NCBI GenBank assembly: GCA_030605795.1
Contig: JAUWHR010000048.1
Span: 1 to 34,097 of the forward strand
DNA from: Anaerolineae bacterium
Lineage (GTDB): Bacteria; Chloroflexota; Anaerolineae; Anaerolineales; E44-bin32
DNA length: 34,097 nt
Direction of reading: 5' to 3'
This document shows positions 1 to 9,102 of the stretch, in pieces. Positions within the stretch are counted from its first letter, which is position 1. Each line of letters opens with the position of its first letter. The notes under the pieces were generated by a model. That model had not been told where the DNA came from, searched no databases, and saw only the letters and a program-made list of their open reading frames with translations. Position numbers and translations under genes: made by a program.

Positions 1-1336
1 GAGCCTGTCTGTTTTCATACTCTGCCATCCGAGCGAGCACCGCCACTGCTCGTTCGCCAGTAGCATAATTAGGCACTCCGCATGCCGTCAGGTAAGGGAG
101 ACTATCAGCCACAACCCTGCCGGCCATGAAATTTGCCACCAGAGGCTTAAAATTTTCCCGTAAAGCCGCACACACGCCTTTGGCAATTGGTATGGCGTCG
201 AGGTATTTTGGGCAGACATTGATCGCCAGCGCAGCATCATACTCCTGCAAAACCGCGATCAAGGTTTCCCGGTAATCGACTTCCGTGCCTTCCACCGTAA
301 GATCGAATGGATTCATCAAAGAGCATTGGGCCGGCAATGTGCGGGATAGCTTTGTTAGTAATTGTGCGCTTGGCTCAGGCAGGGAGAGTCCGAATTTCTC
401 TGCCTCGTCAGCGGCCAGGACGCCGGGACCGCCCGAGTTGGTAACAATGGCGACTCGCTTTCCGGTCACAGGTGATACAGAGACAAATCCTTTACATAGA
501 TCGAACATCTCTTCGACATTGTCAACCCGGATCGCGCCGCAATCTCTCAGGACGGCATCGTAGACTTGATCTTGGCCTGCCATCGAACCTGTATGAGAAA
601 GGGTAGCACGCTGTCCAGATTGACTCCGCCCCGACTTGATGACCACCAGGGGTTTGTATTGGGTGAAATCTTGGACGGCCTGCATGAACGCACGTCCATC
701 ACTGACGCTCTCGATATACAGCGCTACCACTTTTGTCTCCGGGTCTTTGGCTAAATAATCCAGAAAGTGAATTTCGTTCAGATCAGCCCCATTGCCATAG
801 CTCACAAATTTGGAAAACCCCAGCCCCTGTTCCTCCGCCCACGAGAGAACCGCGCCCCCCAGTGCACCACTCTGGGAGACGAAGGCGACCTCCCCCTTCG
901 GGGGTCGGGTCTCAAGGGTGGGGTAGAGGTTGTAGTGGGTATTAACGATACCGGCGCAGTTAGGCCCGATGAAGCGGATCCCATGCTGCTGGGCCATGCG
1001 CAAGATATCCTGCTCGCCCAAAGAGTTTCCGGTTTCGGAAAATCCAGCGGTGATAATGATCGCCGCTTTAACACCTGCATGACCACAATCCTCGAGCACG
1101 CTGGTCACGGTTGGGGCTGGAGAGACGATTACTGCTAGATCGACGGGTTGTTGGATATTGACAATGGCATCGAAACCCGGCGCGGAGAAGGCTCCTTGCG
1201 CTTTAGGGTTTACAGCGAAGACGTCTTGATAACCCCCTTCAAGGAGCTGGGATATCAGTTCGTAACCCAGTTTGCCTTTTGAGGTTGAGCCCACGACGGC
1301 TACGCCGCGGGGGTAAAAGAGTTTTTCGATGCTCAT
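1..1336 (-). CDS. ADP-forming acyl-CoA synthetase (CoA-binding/ligase protein), 3' end outside window
   Basis: The reading frame is open from the ATG at 1336 to the left edge (445 codons), so the C-terminus is missing. The N-terminus is a Rossmann-type CoA-binding domain (GVAVVGSTSKGKLG near residues 12-25). GPNCAGI at 124-130 and FVSQSGALGG around 155-165 are typical of succinyl-CoA-ligase-like folds. SHTGSMAG carries His248, matching the phosphohistidine that relays phosphate in NDP-forming acyl-CoA synthetases. By family knowledge the enzyme makes ATP from ADP, phosphate and an acyl-CoA while releasing the free acid. The ATG lies one base after the iorB stop, so the two are almost certainly cotranscribed, and the pairing suits an energy-conserving end step for IorAB-derived acyl-CoA. 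The acyl specificity cannot be read, and whether the ATP-grasp beta domain is fused is unknown. Confidence 0.88.
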   Translation of the reverse strand, partial: MSIEKLFYPRGVAVVGSTSKGKLGYELISQLLEGGYQDVFAVNPKAQGAFSAPGFDAIVNIQQPVDLAVIVSPAPTVTSVLEDCGHAGVKAAIIITAGFSETGNSLGEQDILRMAQQHGIRFIGPNCAGIVNTHYNLYPTLETRPPKGEVAFVSQSGALGGAVLSWAEEQGLGFSKFVSYGNGADLNEIHFLDYLAKDPETKVVALYIESVSDGRAFMQAVQDFTQYKPLVVIKSGRSQSGQRATLSHTGSMAGQDQVYDAVLRDCGAIRVDNVEEMFDLCKGFVSVSPVTGKRVAIVTNSGGPGVLAADEAEKFGLSLPEPSAQLLTKLSRTLPAQCSLMNPFDLTVEGTEVDYRETLIAVLQEYDAALAINVCPKYLDAIPIAKGVCAALRENFKPLVANFMAGRVVADSLPYLTACGVPNYATGERAVAVLARMAEYENRQA

Positions 1337-1337
1337 C

Positions 1338-1934
1338 CTATCCAGAGACCTCAAGCCCGGCCTGGAAGGCCGTCGCGTTCCGTTTAGCGCCTGTTTTCCA
1401 ACGATGGCGGATGATGTTCGATACTTCGCGTGGATCAAAAATCCGACCCAATTTGGTGTGTCCGAGGAGGGCCCCCAGCACGAAAATGTTGGCTGGAACG
1501 GGAGCGCCTTCGTGTAAGGGTATCTCCTCCGGATCGAGGTAGAGCAGGTGGGCTCCGGCCGCTTTCACTTCCTCCTGCACCTGATCGAGTTCGGGATAGG
1601 GCGCTTTACCCAACATCACCGCCGTCGGAAGCCAGAGGTGTCCCAGTAAGACGAAGTCCTTCCCGGGTTTGATGAAGCGGATAGCTTTGAGCGACTCGGA
1701 CAGCTCCATTCCGACCACCAAGTCAGCGCCTTTCTCAGGGATATTAGGGCCGGTCACCTTGCGGCCAAGACGCACCTGGGCTTTGATAAAACCTCCACGT
1801 TGGGCCATGCCCTTGATTGGGAAAACGTTGACCGGTATCGCTTTCCGCAGCGCTGCCTCTGCCAGGATGTCACTCATCGTCAACACCCCTTGACCACCGA
1901 CGCCGACGAGATAAATATCATAATTCATGGCCAT
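1338..1934 (-). CDS. iorB: Indolepyruvate ferredoxin oxidoreductase, beta subunit
   Basis: A 198-residue protein of normal length for IorB, the gamma-type domain of 2-oxoacid:ferredoxin oxidoreductases. GVGGQGV at residues 11-17 and the following TMSDILAEAA helix are the family hallmark, and KGMAQRGG near 41-48 is also conserved. With IorA it oxidatively decarboxylates aryl- or branched 2-oxoacids to acyl-CoA, reducing ferredoxin in the cytoplasm. The ATG shares one base with the iorA stop codon (TAATG), which implies translational coupling; an ATG two codons further in is an alternative start. The adjacent acyl-CoA synthetase begins one base downstream. The substrate cannot be deduced from sequence alone; indolepyruvate is only the name of the characterised archaeal enzyme. 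Confidence 0.9.
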   Translation of the reverse strand: MAMNYDIYLVGVGGQGVLTMSDILAEAALRKAIPVNVFPIKGMAQRGGFIKAQVRLGRKVTGPNIPEKGADLVVGMELSESLKAIRFIKPGKDFVLLGHLWLPTAVMLGKAPYPELDQVQEEVKAAGAHLLYLDPEEIPLHEGAPVPANIFVLGALLGHTKLGRIFDPREVSNIIRHRWKTGAKRNATAFQAGLEVSG

Positions 1935-3796
1935 TACTCTTTCACGATAGCTTCTCGGTGACAGACGTCAGCACATAATCCACATCCGTAACACAGGGTG
2001 GGGTCAATGATGATTGTATCCTCTCCGACGTCGATGGCGGGACAACCCGTGTGGATGATGCATAACTGGCATAGGTTGCAATTCTCGGGTATCACGTGGA
2101 CCAATCCCGGCATGACATCCCGCCGTTGAGCCTGGATGGCGCATTCTTGTCGTGCAAGCACCACCTTCACACCTGGGAGATGCATGCATTTCAGGATGGT
2201 TGCGGTGGTGTCCTCCAAATCGAAGGGGTCAACTATATAGAACTGATCTACGTTAAGGGCGGGGATGATTTTGGCGATGTCCACCCGACGGTTTCCTGGC
2301 GGTTGGAATTCCTTAGATGTGCCTGGGTTGGCTTGCATTCCGGTCATGCTGGTCCACCCATTATCCATAATGATCAGGGTCAACGGAACCTGATGCTGAA
2401 CTGCATTGATCAAGCTTGGGATTCCGGCGTGGAAGAAGGTTGAATCGCCGATGGTGGCGATGACCGGGGTCTCGACCCCACCATGGACATACCCTTGCGC
2501 CAGTCCAATGCTGGCGCCCATGGCGACCTCGTTCCAAACCGTGTCGAACGGTGGGTTCATGCCCAGGATGGTGCAGCCGATGTCCCCGGTGACCATCACT
2601 TCATCCTTGTTGAACTTTGACTTCTGAATAGCTTGATTGATGGCCATGAAGGTTCCCCGGTGAGGACAACCGGCGCAAAGCGTGATCGGTCGCTGAGCAG
2701 CGAGTGCCTCAGCCTCGCTCCTTCCCTGGAAGCAATCCTCAGGGATGTCTACGTCTAGGGCGACCCCCATGCCCTTCACGACATGGCTGACGTCATATTC
2801 ACCCACCCGGCTGAATGTGCCATCTAACTTGCCGATGATTTTGCCTTTATACCCCCACTTATGAGCTTCGAGGTAGACGCCACGTTCGATGTGTGGCTCA
2901 AGCTCCTCCAGTATTAATAAGGCGTCACAATGTTGAAAGAGGACTCGTACCTCATCGGAAGGCAATGGGTTGGGCGTCGCCACTCGAAGCACGGAAAGGT
3001 CTTCAGATTTAACACCATATTGGGAAGCGATTTCGAAACCCTCTTCCAGGTACGAAGTAGCCACTCCGCTGGCGATGATGCCCAATCCGCCAGGCTCTTG
3101 GGCAAGCTGGAGCCGGTTCAAACCCCATTCCCTGATGATGTACTCCGCTTTTTCGAGCCGGGCGATCAGATCGCGGTGTTGGGTCATACTGATCGCCGAA
3201 CCGGCTTTGGTGTACTTGGTGATATCTTTCTCTAGGATCGGCTCCCGCTTAAGTGGGGGCAGTGGTTCTTCGATCTCCACCATGGCGTGAGAATTGGCGA
3301 TGGCTGTTACCAGTCTGAAAAAGATCGGGCTCCCTATCTGCTCGGAGAGGTTGAAGGCGACCTGGATCAGTTGGTAGGTTTCCGCCACGGAGGAGGGCTC
3401 CAACATCGGCAGATCGGACATCAGGGCGAATCCCCTCGAATCCTGTTCCGCCATGCCGGCGCTGGCCCCTGGATCATCAGCCACGTAAATGACCAAGCCG
3501 CCGTTGCATCCGGAATATGCGATGGAGATTACCGAATCATAGGCTACGTTGAGCCCCGACATCTTCATTGCACACAGAGCCCGTTGGCCAGCCCACGAAG
3601 CTCCAGCGGCAATCTCAAAGGCGACCTTTTCGTTGGTACTCCATTCGATGTGCCTATCTTTAACTACTGGCATTGTCAGAAGGGTAGTGAGAGCGCCGGT
3701 TGATGGTGTGCCCGGGTAGCCGGTCAGGACCTTTGCTCCGGCTCGCAATGCGCCGAATGCCAATGCTTCATTGCCGGTAAGGATCTTCGTTTTCAA
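1934..3796 (-). CDS. iorA: Indolepyruvate ferredoxin oxidoreductase, alpha subunit
   Basis: A 620-residue thiamine-diphosphate enzyme with fused ferredoxin domain, normal length for IorA. The N-terminal pyrimidine-binding domain has GYPGTPST near residue 27 and EKVAFEIAAGAS near 56. The diphosphate-binding motif starts GDS at 450-452 and ends at Asn479. The C-terminus holds two 4Fe-4S sets: Cys573, 576, 579, 585 and Cys602, 605, 608, 612. It decarboxylates the 2-oxoacid and passes electrons to ferredoxin. The start is TTG at 3796, preceded by GGAGG seven bases upstream; no ATG fits better. It follows the hydantoinase stop by 12 bases, so it is part of the same unit. The second cluster is followed by His instead of the usual Pro, a minor variation. 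Confidence 0.93.
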   Translation of the reverse strand: MKTKILTGNEALAFGALRAGAKVLTGYPGTPSTGALTTLLTMPVVKDRHIEWSTNEKVAFEIAAGASWAGQRALCAMKMSGLNVAYDSVISIAYSGCNGGLVIYVADDPGASAGMAEQDSRGFALMSDLPMLEPSSVAETYQLIQVAFNLSEQIGSPIFFRLVTAIANSHAMVEIEEPLPPLKREPILEKDITKYTKAGSAISMTQHRDLIARLEKAEYIIREWGLNRLQLAQEPGGLGIIASGVATSYLEEGFEIASQYGVKSEDLSVLRVATPNPLPSDEVRVLFQHCDALLILEELEPHIERGVYLEAHKWGYKGKIIGKLDGTFSRVGEYDVSHVVKGMGVALDVDIPEDCFQGRSEAEALAAQRPITLCAGCPHRGTFMAINQAIQKSKFNKDEVMVTGDIGCTILGMNPPFDTVWNEVAMGASIGLAQGYVHGGVETPVIATIGDSTFFHAGIPSLINAVQHQVPLTLIIMDNGWTSMTGMQANPGTSKEFQPPGNRRVDIAKIIPALNVDQFYIVDPFDLEDTTATILKCMHLPGVKVVLARQECAIQAQRRDVMPGLVHVIPENCNLCQLCIIHTGCPAIDVGEDTIIIDPTLCYGCGLCADVCHREAIVKE

Positions 3797-3808
3797 TCTA
3801 CGCCTCCA

Positions 3809-5173
3809 TCAGGCCATCAAAAGATCTGTTTGCGCTGGGTTTGTGGGCAAGAATGTGCCCTCTCCTGGCAGCGCGACAACCTCTCCCTCCCAGAGGACAC
3901 GACGTCCACGCTGGAAAGACATCTCCGGCCACCCCAAAACCGCCTGGCCCTCATAAAGGGTGTATTTGGCGTTGGAGTGTTGATTCTCTGCTCGAATAGT
4001 GAACGGACGTGTTGGGTCGAAGACGACCAGGTCGGCGTCGGAGCCAACCGCGATAGTGCCCTTTTTTGGGTACAGACCAAAGACGCGTGCTGGATTCTCG
4101 CACAATACCTGCACCAAGCGGACAACGCTTATTCTCCTTCGATTGACACCTCCATCGTAAACCAAAGGCAATAAGGTCTCGATCTGTGGAGAACCAAAAG
4201 GTTGGTCAAGGAAGTCTCCAGCGAGGTCTTTTTTCTTCGGGGCATGATCGGTGGAAACAACCTGGATGGTGCCATCAGCCAGGGCATCCCATAACGCCTG
4301 GCGATCATCGGCGCTGCGGATTGGTGGACCGATCTTGGCCAGCGCCCCCAGTCGCTCGACGATCTCTTGCGTCAGGGTGAGATATTGGGGGCATGTCTCG
4401 GCGTAGATCGGTCGTCCCTGCTGTTGAGCTTGACGAATATGCCGCAGCGCACGAGCGGCTGTCATGTGGACGATGTAAAGTGGACAATTCGCGACCTCAG
4501 CCATGCGTATCGCCCGAAAGACCGCCTCTTCCTCTAACGCCGCTGGTCGAGTGGCGTTGAAGAATTTGGCGGAGGCGTCCGGTCCCGTCAGGTACTTGTC
4601 CTCCAGGAAATCGATACCACCCCCGTTCTCACAATGGACCATGGCCATGCACTTTAGCTCGGAGAGCATGTCCATGGCTTTGAGCAGGTGGTAATCGTCG
4701 GTGTACCAGCCCTGTTTGATATAGGGCATGAAGAACTTGAAGGTCTTGATGCCCAACTCGATCACCGATGGAATCTCGGGTATTTGTTTTGGGGCATCGA
4801 ACAAACCTCCATGCAGTCCAAAATCCAATCGGGAATTGGCCAGTCCGTCTTCCCGCATCTCCTGGACTTTTTGAAGCAGACTGTCTCCTGGACGTGCGTA
4901 GGCGAAGTGGAACAGGGTCGTCGTTCCCCCGTATGCAGCGATACGTGAGCAGTCCTCGACGCTATCCAGGTAAACCGGATGAACATGGACGTCGATGATG
5001 CCCGGGAAGAGGTACTTGCTGCTGGCGTCGATCACCTCATGAGCCTGTTCGCGCGGTATGTCCGCCTCGACTGCGGCAATGACTCCGCCTCTCACGGCGA
5101 CATCAACCCGGCGCACTCCTGCTCCGGTGACAACATTGCCATCGACGAACAATAGATCAAAAGTTTGATCCAC
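3809..5173 (-). CDS. Dihydropyrimidinase/D-hydantoinase-family cyclic amidohydrolase
   Basis: 454 residues, the usual length for dihydropyrimidinase, hydantoinase or allantoinase. All binuclear-zinc ligands are visible: HVH at 63-65, the carboxylated lysine in KTFKFFMP (Lys146), His180 in MVHCENG, His236 in YIVHMTAA and Asp309 in STDHAPKKK. The family hydrolyses a cyclic amide or imide to an N-carbamoyl (ureido) acid in the cytoplasm. It starts at GTG 5173 with AGGAG upstream, 27 bases after the Mo-hydroxylase stop, and is followed by iorA. Dihydroorotase or allantoinase activity cannot be excluded, but spacing of the motifs is closer to dihydropyrimidinase. Placement behind two Mo-hydroxylases suggests that it opens a hydroxylated N-heterocycle. 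Confidence 0.88.
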   Translation of the reverse strand: MDQTFDLLFVDGNVVTGAGVRRVDVAVRGGVIAAVEADIPREQAHEVIDASSKYLFPGIIDVHVHPVYLDSVEDCSRIAAYGGTTTLFHFAYARPGDSLLQKVQEMREDGLANSRLDFGLHGGLFDAPKQIPEIPSVIELGIKTFKFFMPYIKQGWYTDDYHLLKAMDMLSELKCMAMVHCENGGGIDFLEDKYLTGPDASAKFFNATRPAALEEEAVFRAIRMAEVANCPLYIVHMTAARALRHIRQAQQQGRPIYAETCPQYLTLTQEIVERLGALAKIGPPIRSADDRQALWDALADGTIQVVSTDHAPKKKDLAGDFLDQPFGSPQIETLLPLVYDGGVNRRRISVVRLVQVLCENPARVFGLYPKKGTIAVGSDADLVVFDPTRPFTIRAENQHSNAKYTLYEGQAVLGWPEMSFQRGRRVLWEGEVVALPGEGTFLPTNPAQTDLLMA

Positions 5174-5200
5174 ACTCTGCTCCTTTGATTTCTCTCACTC

Positions 5201-7525
5201 CTAAGCGTTTTTTGCCTCTTCGATTGCCGCCAAGACCTTTTCGGGAGTCAGTGGTAGGTCTTTGATACGCACGCCCAAAGCATTGGTGAGAGCATTTGCG
5301 ACTGCCGGTGCGGCAGGTGTTAAAGATGGTTCACCGATGCCTTTGGCACCGAATGGTCCCAAGCCTGTTCCCGACTCGAGGATGATCGCCTTGGTGGTCG
5401 GCAGATCGCGCGATGTCGGGATTAGGTATTCGGAAAGCGATGGGGTCTGAATCACACCTTCAACGACCTGCACCTCCTCCATCAGCGCATATCCTAAACC
5501 CTGAGTGCTGCCGCCCTGGATCTGTCCCTCCACGGCGATAGGATTGATGGCTCTGCCCACGTCGTGGCAGCCAACGCTCTTGAGCAAGGTGATCTCACCT
5601 GTTTCTGTATCCACAGCAACCTCAACCGCGTGGGCGCCGAAGGTGAAGTCTGGGAAGATGTCCCCTTGACCGGTCTCTGGATCGATTGGGTCGGTGAATG
5701 GGGCTTTGAAAAGCGCCAGGTTGGAAAGCGGCAGACCTTCGGCGGCGCACATCTTGGTCAGTTCCGCCAATGGGAGGAAATTCTCCGGATCGCTCTTCAC
5801 GTACACTTTGCCGTCGGCCAACTCCAAGTTTTCAATGTCCTGCTCAAAGTGTAATTGTGCATATTCAAGCAAAACCCTGCGTATCTCGCTGGCTGCCTGG
5901 TGAACGGCGCTGCCGGACATATAGAGTTGACGTGTGGCGGTTGTAGTCCCTGCCAGTGGAGTCAGTGCTGAGTCCGTACTATAGATGATGAAATTTTCCA
6001 AAGGCACCCCCAGTACCTCGCTGGCGATTTGGCACAGGGTGTTCACCTGGCCGCCGCCGAGGTCGGGTACACCACAACGGATCACCGCTGTCCCATCCAG
6101 TTCGAGGCCAACCCAGGCTCGTGAGGTATCGTGGAACCAGGTGATCCGACCATAGCTTTGCATATATGAGGCAAATCCCTGCCCAACTTTTATTGGGCCG
6201 CATTCGCTCGTTTTTTCGCCAAGCGTTTCCAAGGCACGCGTCGCGGTCTCTTCCAGCCATACGGCGCTTTTCATCTGCTGTCCGGTGGCGTTTCGGTCGC
6301 CCGTACTGAGGTAGTTCGCTCGGCGTACGTCTAATGGGTCCATATCGAGTGCTTTAGCGATTTCGTCCATCTGCTGCTCATACGCCACGCAAGCCTGCGC
6401 TGCACCAAATCCCCGAAAAGCGCTGGTGAAAGGGTTGTTGGTAGCAACCGATGTGCTGTCCACTTTCAGATGTTCGACGCGATAAGGGCCGCATGCTGTG
6501 ACAGTGGCGTACAGCAAGACGTACGGACTCAAATAGGGATAGGCACCTGCATCTGAGATCATCTCGATCTCGGCGGCAGTGATGCGACCGTTCCTTTTCA
6601 CGCCGGTGTGGTGGGTGATGATAAAGGGATGGCGCTTGGAGTGAGCCATAATCGACTCCTCGCGCGAGTAGGCTAAACGCACGGGTCGGTGGGTATATTT
6701 AGCGAGCAGCGCTAAGAAGATCTCGACCGTGATGTCCTCTTTGCCGCCAAAACCACCCCCCAGAAACGTGCCTTGGATGTGGATCTTATTTTGTGGGACG
6801 CCCAAAGCCCTGGCGATGCTGCGAAAGTGTTCCACGACTTGGGTACAAACACGGATGTGGATCACATTCTGATCGTCCATCCAAGCCATACCGGCTTCCG
6901 GTTCAAGGTAGGCGTGATCGACGAAGGGGACGCTGAAGGTGTTCTCGATGATCATGTCCGCCATGGCCATGCCGGCCTGTACATCGCCTTTTCGGATCTT
7001 CCACGTTGCTACGATGTTATCCGGTTCATAGACCACCGGCGCGCCAGGTTTCATCGCCTCCAGAGGATCGTACACACCAGGCAGGGTATCATACTCGATC
7101 TCAATCCGTTCCAGCGCTTGTTCGGCGATATCCAATGTCTCAGCTGCGACCAGTGCAATCGGTTCGCCCCGGTATCGGATGACCTCGGAGGCGAGCACTG
7201 GCGCGTCGGTGCCAGCGCGACGCTTTTGACCAGTTTGGCCCGGCATGTCGGTTACCAACTTTGCATCCGGCAGATCCTTCGCGGTCAATACGCATATCAC
7301 GCCCGGTAGTTCCCGCGCCTTGCTCACATCCAGTCGTTTGATGCGGGCTGATGGCTGGCTGCTGCGGAAGACCTTGCCATGGAGCATGTTCGGCATGCTA
7401 AAGTCGCCAGCGTAGACGGTGCTGCCCACGGCTTTCCCCAAGGCATCAACCCGGCGCAGTGGCTTGCCCACCACACGAAGATCGGGAAGTTCTACAGGAG
7501 GGAGTGGTTTTGCTTTGTATTTCAT
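5201..7525 (-). CDS. Xanthine dehydrogenase-family molybdenum-binding subunit (set 1)
   Basis: 774 residues, typical for the large subunit of a three-gene Mo-hydroxylase. The first part (to about 130) is the a/b hammerhead domain, followed by the two cofactor-binding domains. Molybdopterin motifs are canonical: GGGFGGKED at 256-264, SAFRGFGAAQ with Arg371, and GPFGAKGIGE ending in the predicted catalytic base Glu732. The enzyme hydroxylates an N-heterocycle or aldehyde with water as oxygen donor. The ATG at 7525 overlaps the stop of the iron-sulfur gene by four bases (ATGA), with AGGAGG just upstream, so subunits are coupled. Canonical Arg and Glu favour a purine or other heterocycle, but substrate is not proven. 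No Mo-cofactor maturation gene is in the window. Confidence 0.9.
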   Translation of the reverse strand: MKYKAKPLPPVELPDLRVVGKPLRRVDALGKAVGSTVYAGDFSMPNMLHGKVFRSSQPSARIKRLDVSKARELPGVICVLTAKDLPDAKLVTDMPGQTGQKRRAGTDAPVLASEVIRYRGEPIALVAAETLDIAEQALERIEIEYDTLPGVYDPLEAMKPGAPVVYEPDNIVATWKIRKGDVQAGMAMADMIIENTFSVPFVDHAYLEPEAGMAWMDDQNVIHIRVCTQVVEHFRSIARALGVPQNKIHIQGTFLGGGFGGKEDITVEIFLALLAKYTHRPVRLAYSREESIMAHSKRHPFIITHHTGVKRNGRITAAEIEMISDAGAYPYLSPYVLLYATVTACGPYRVEHLKVDSTSVATNNPFTSAFRGFGAAQACVAYEQQMDEIAKALDMDPLDVRRANYLSTGDRNATGQQMKSAVWLEETATRALETLGEKTSECGPIKVGQGFASYMQSYGRITWFHDTSRAWVGLELDGTAVIRCGVPDLGGGQVNTLCQIASEVLGVPLENFIIYSTDSALTPLAGTTTATRQLYMSGSAVHQAASEIRRVLLEYAQLHFEQDIENLELADGKVYVKSDPENFLPLAELTKMCAAEGLPLSNLALFKAPFTDPIDPETGQGDIFPDFTFGAHAVEVAVDTETGEITLLKSVGCHDVGRAINPIAVEGQIQGGSTQGLGYALMEEVQVVEGVIQTPSLSEYLIPTSRDLPTTKAIILESGTGLGPFGAKGIGEPSLTPAAPAVANALTNALGVRIKDLPLTPEKVLAAIEEAKNA

Positions 7526-8028
7526 TGTTTACCTCCTTGCCCTGAGCCGACCAACGCACTCGCCGCTATCCTCTCAGCCGCGATTTGTATGGCCGTGATG
7601 ATCTGGGCATAGCCGGTGCAACGACATAAGTTGCCGGAGATGGCCTCCCGGATCTCCTCTTCTGAGGGATGTGGGTTCTGGTCCAACAACGCTTTGGCTG
7701 AGATGATCATGCCCGGCGTACAATAACCGCATTGCGCGGCGCCAGCATCGGCAAAAGCCTCCTGTATTGGATGGGGATTGTCCATGGTGCCCAGGCCAGC
7801 ATTGGTGAGGATCTCCGATCCATCTGCCTGCCAGGCGAGGACAAGACAACTGTTGACCGCCTTACCGTTCAAGAGCACAGCGCATGCACCGCAATCCCCC
7901 TTTTCACAACCGTTCTTGACATCGGTGTAGTTCAGCTGGCGTAAAGCATTCAGCAGGGTCTCATCTGGGTTGAGTGCAACCTGGTGCTTGCGACCGTTAA
8001 CCGTGAGGGTGATCATTTTAGGTTGCAT
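7522..8028 (-). CDS. Mo-hydroxylase [2Fe-2S] subunit (set 1)
   Basis: 168 residues, the standard size of the small subunit. The plant-type [2Fe-2S] ligands are Cys41, 46, 49 and 61; the helical domain near the Mo-cofactor supplies Cys100, 103, 135 and 137 (QCGYCTPG and LCRCTG). It carries electrons from the molybdenum centre to FAD. The ATG at 8028 follows the FAD-subunit stop by four bases, and its GGGAG ribosome site includes that stop region. It overlaps the Mo-subunit start by four bases. All eight cysteines are present, so the protein should be functional. Confidence 0.93.
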   Translation of the reverse strand: MQPKMITLTVNGRKHQVALNPDETLLNALRQLNYTDVKNGCEKGDCGACAVLLNGKAVNSCLVLAWQADGSEILTNAGLGTMDNPHPIQEAFADAGAAQCGYCTPGMIISAKALLDQNPHPSEEEIREAISGNLCRCTGYAQIITAIQIAAERIAASALVGSGQGGKQ

Positions 8029-8032
8029 CTCT

Positions 8033-8905
8033 TTACTCCCTTGGCACTATTTCCTGTGCTGCCCTACTCAGTAGGCGTCGAACAAGTACCTCAACCATGC
8101 GCCGTCGATAGTCGGCTGACCCGCGGATGTCATCGATCGGTTTGACAGTCTCAGCGGAGAGCTGTCCCGCCAGGTCGATGATCTGTGGCTTGAGCGGTTG
8201 GCCGACTAAGATTTCCTCAGCGGCGTAAGCACGGATGGGGCGAGTAGCCACAGCCCCCAGGGCAATGCGCGCTGACTGGCAAAGGCCATCTTCATCCTTC
8301 TCGACCATCACCGCCGCGCTCACAACCGAACAAACGGCTCCTTTGCGGAGCCCAATCTTGGAGAAGCCGCCGGCGCTACGCGTCGCAGGCAGAGGCCAAC
8401 GAATGGACACCAATAACTCTTCCGGTTGGCGTAGCGTCTCATTCACTCCGACCATAAATTCGTCCATCGGCACCCGACGTACGCCTTTCTGACTGGCAAG
8501 CTCAACCTCAGCGTTCATAACGAGCAGGGGAGGGGCGGTATCGGCCGCTGGCGAGGCGTCCACCAGGTTGCCGCCCACCGTCGCTCGATTGCGGACCAAG
8601 GGGCTGGCAAAGACCGCTGCCGCTTGCCTCAACAGTGCTCCATGCTCAGCGATTAGGGGGTCTGTCAGCAACTCAGCGATGGTGGTCGCGCTGCCGAGGA
8701 CCAGATGACCGTCCTCCCTACGGACCCCGTGTAGCTCGTTGAGCCTGGTCAAGTCCATCAGCATTTTGTAACGGTGGCGGTCCTCTCGCATATAGACGAT
8801 CACGTTTGTGCCACCTGCCAATGGTGTGAGGTCGGGAGCCCTATCCCCTAACATCTCAAGGGCTTCGGGTAAGGTTTGGGGCATCAGAAGATCGAATTCG
8901 GGCAC
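8033..8905 (-). CDS. Mo-hydroxylase FAD-binding subunit (set 1)
   Basis: 290 residues, as expected for the medium subunit. FAD-contact motifs are AGGTN at 30-34 and TVGGNLVDASPAAD at 109-122, and the C-terminal CO-dehydrogenase-flavoprotein-like domain follows. It receives electrons from the iron-sulfur subunit and passes them to an external acceptor. The start is GTG at 8905, with GGAG/GGGAG about ten bases upstream; the preceding 197 bases have no gene, so transcription of the three-gene set may restart here. It ends four bases before the [2Fe-2S] gene. The 4Fe-4S-binding insertion found in 4-hydroxybenzoyl-CoA reductase is not seen. Confidence 0.9.
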   Translation of the reverse strand: MPEFDLLMPQTLPEALEMLGDRAPDLTPLAGGTNVIVYMREDRHRYKMLMDLTRLNELHGVRREDGHLVLGSATTIAELLTDPLIAEHGALLRQAAAVFASPLVRNRATVGGNLVDASPAADTAPPLLVMNAEVELASQKGVRRVPMDEFMVGVNETLRQPEELLVSIRWPLPATRSAGGFSKIGLRKGAVCSVVSAAVMVEKDEDGLCQSARIALGAVATRPIRAYAAEEILVGQPLKPQIIDLAGQLSAETVKPIDDIRGSADYRRRMVEVLVRRLLSRAAQEIVPRE

Positions 8906-8998
8906 AATATGTCTCTCCCTTCTCCTACTTCACCAAATGGATGTTGCTTGGCGCCAGGCTACAGCCCATGAGCGGCGCCTCCCGAGTAAAGTAAGATC

Positions 8999-9088
8999 TC
9001 ATCCAAACTTCCTCTTGACGTTAATCTCCGCCAATGTATGTCATCCAATGTAGATCAAGGATGCAGCGTTGGCATTCAGTTCATCCAT
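8999..9088. promoter_or_regulatory. Intergenic gap with repeated TTGGATGA motifs
   Basis: The 197 bases between the fused FAD/FeS gene and the set 1 FAD gene contain the word TCATCCAA (minus strand TTGGATGA) at 8999-9006 and 9041-9048, and TCATCCAT at 9081-9088. Spacing is 42 and 40 bases, near four helical turns. CCAATGTA is also directly repeated at 9031-9038 and 9045-9052. Regularly spaced repeats in the only sizeable gap of the block suggest binding sites for a regulator of the downstream set, but no clear -10/-35 pair was found. Inference only. Confidence 0.3.
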
Positions 9089-9102
9089 TGCGCTGGGCGC
9101 GC

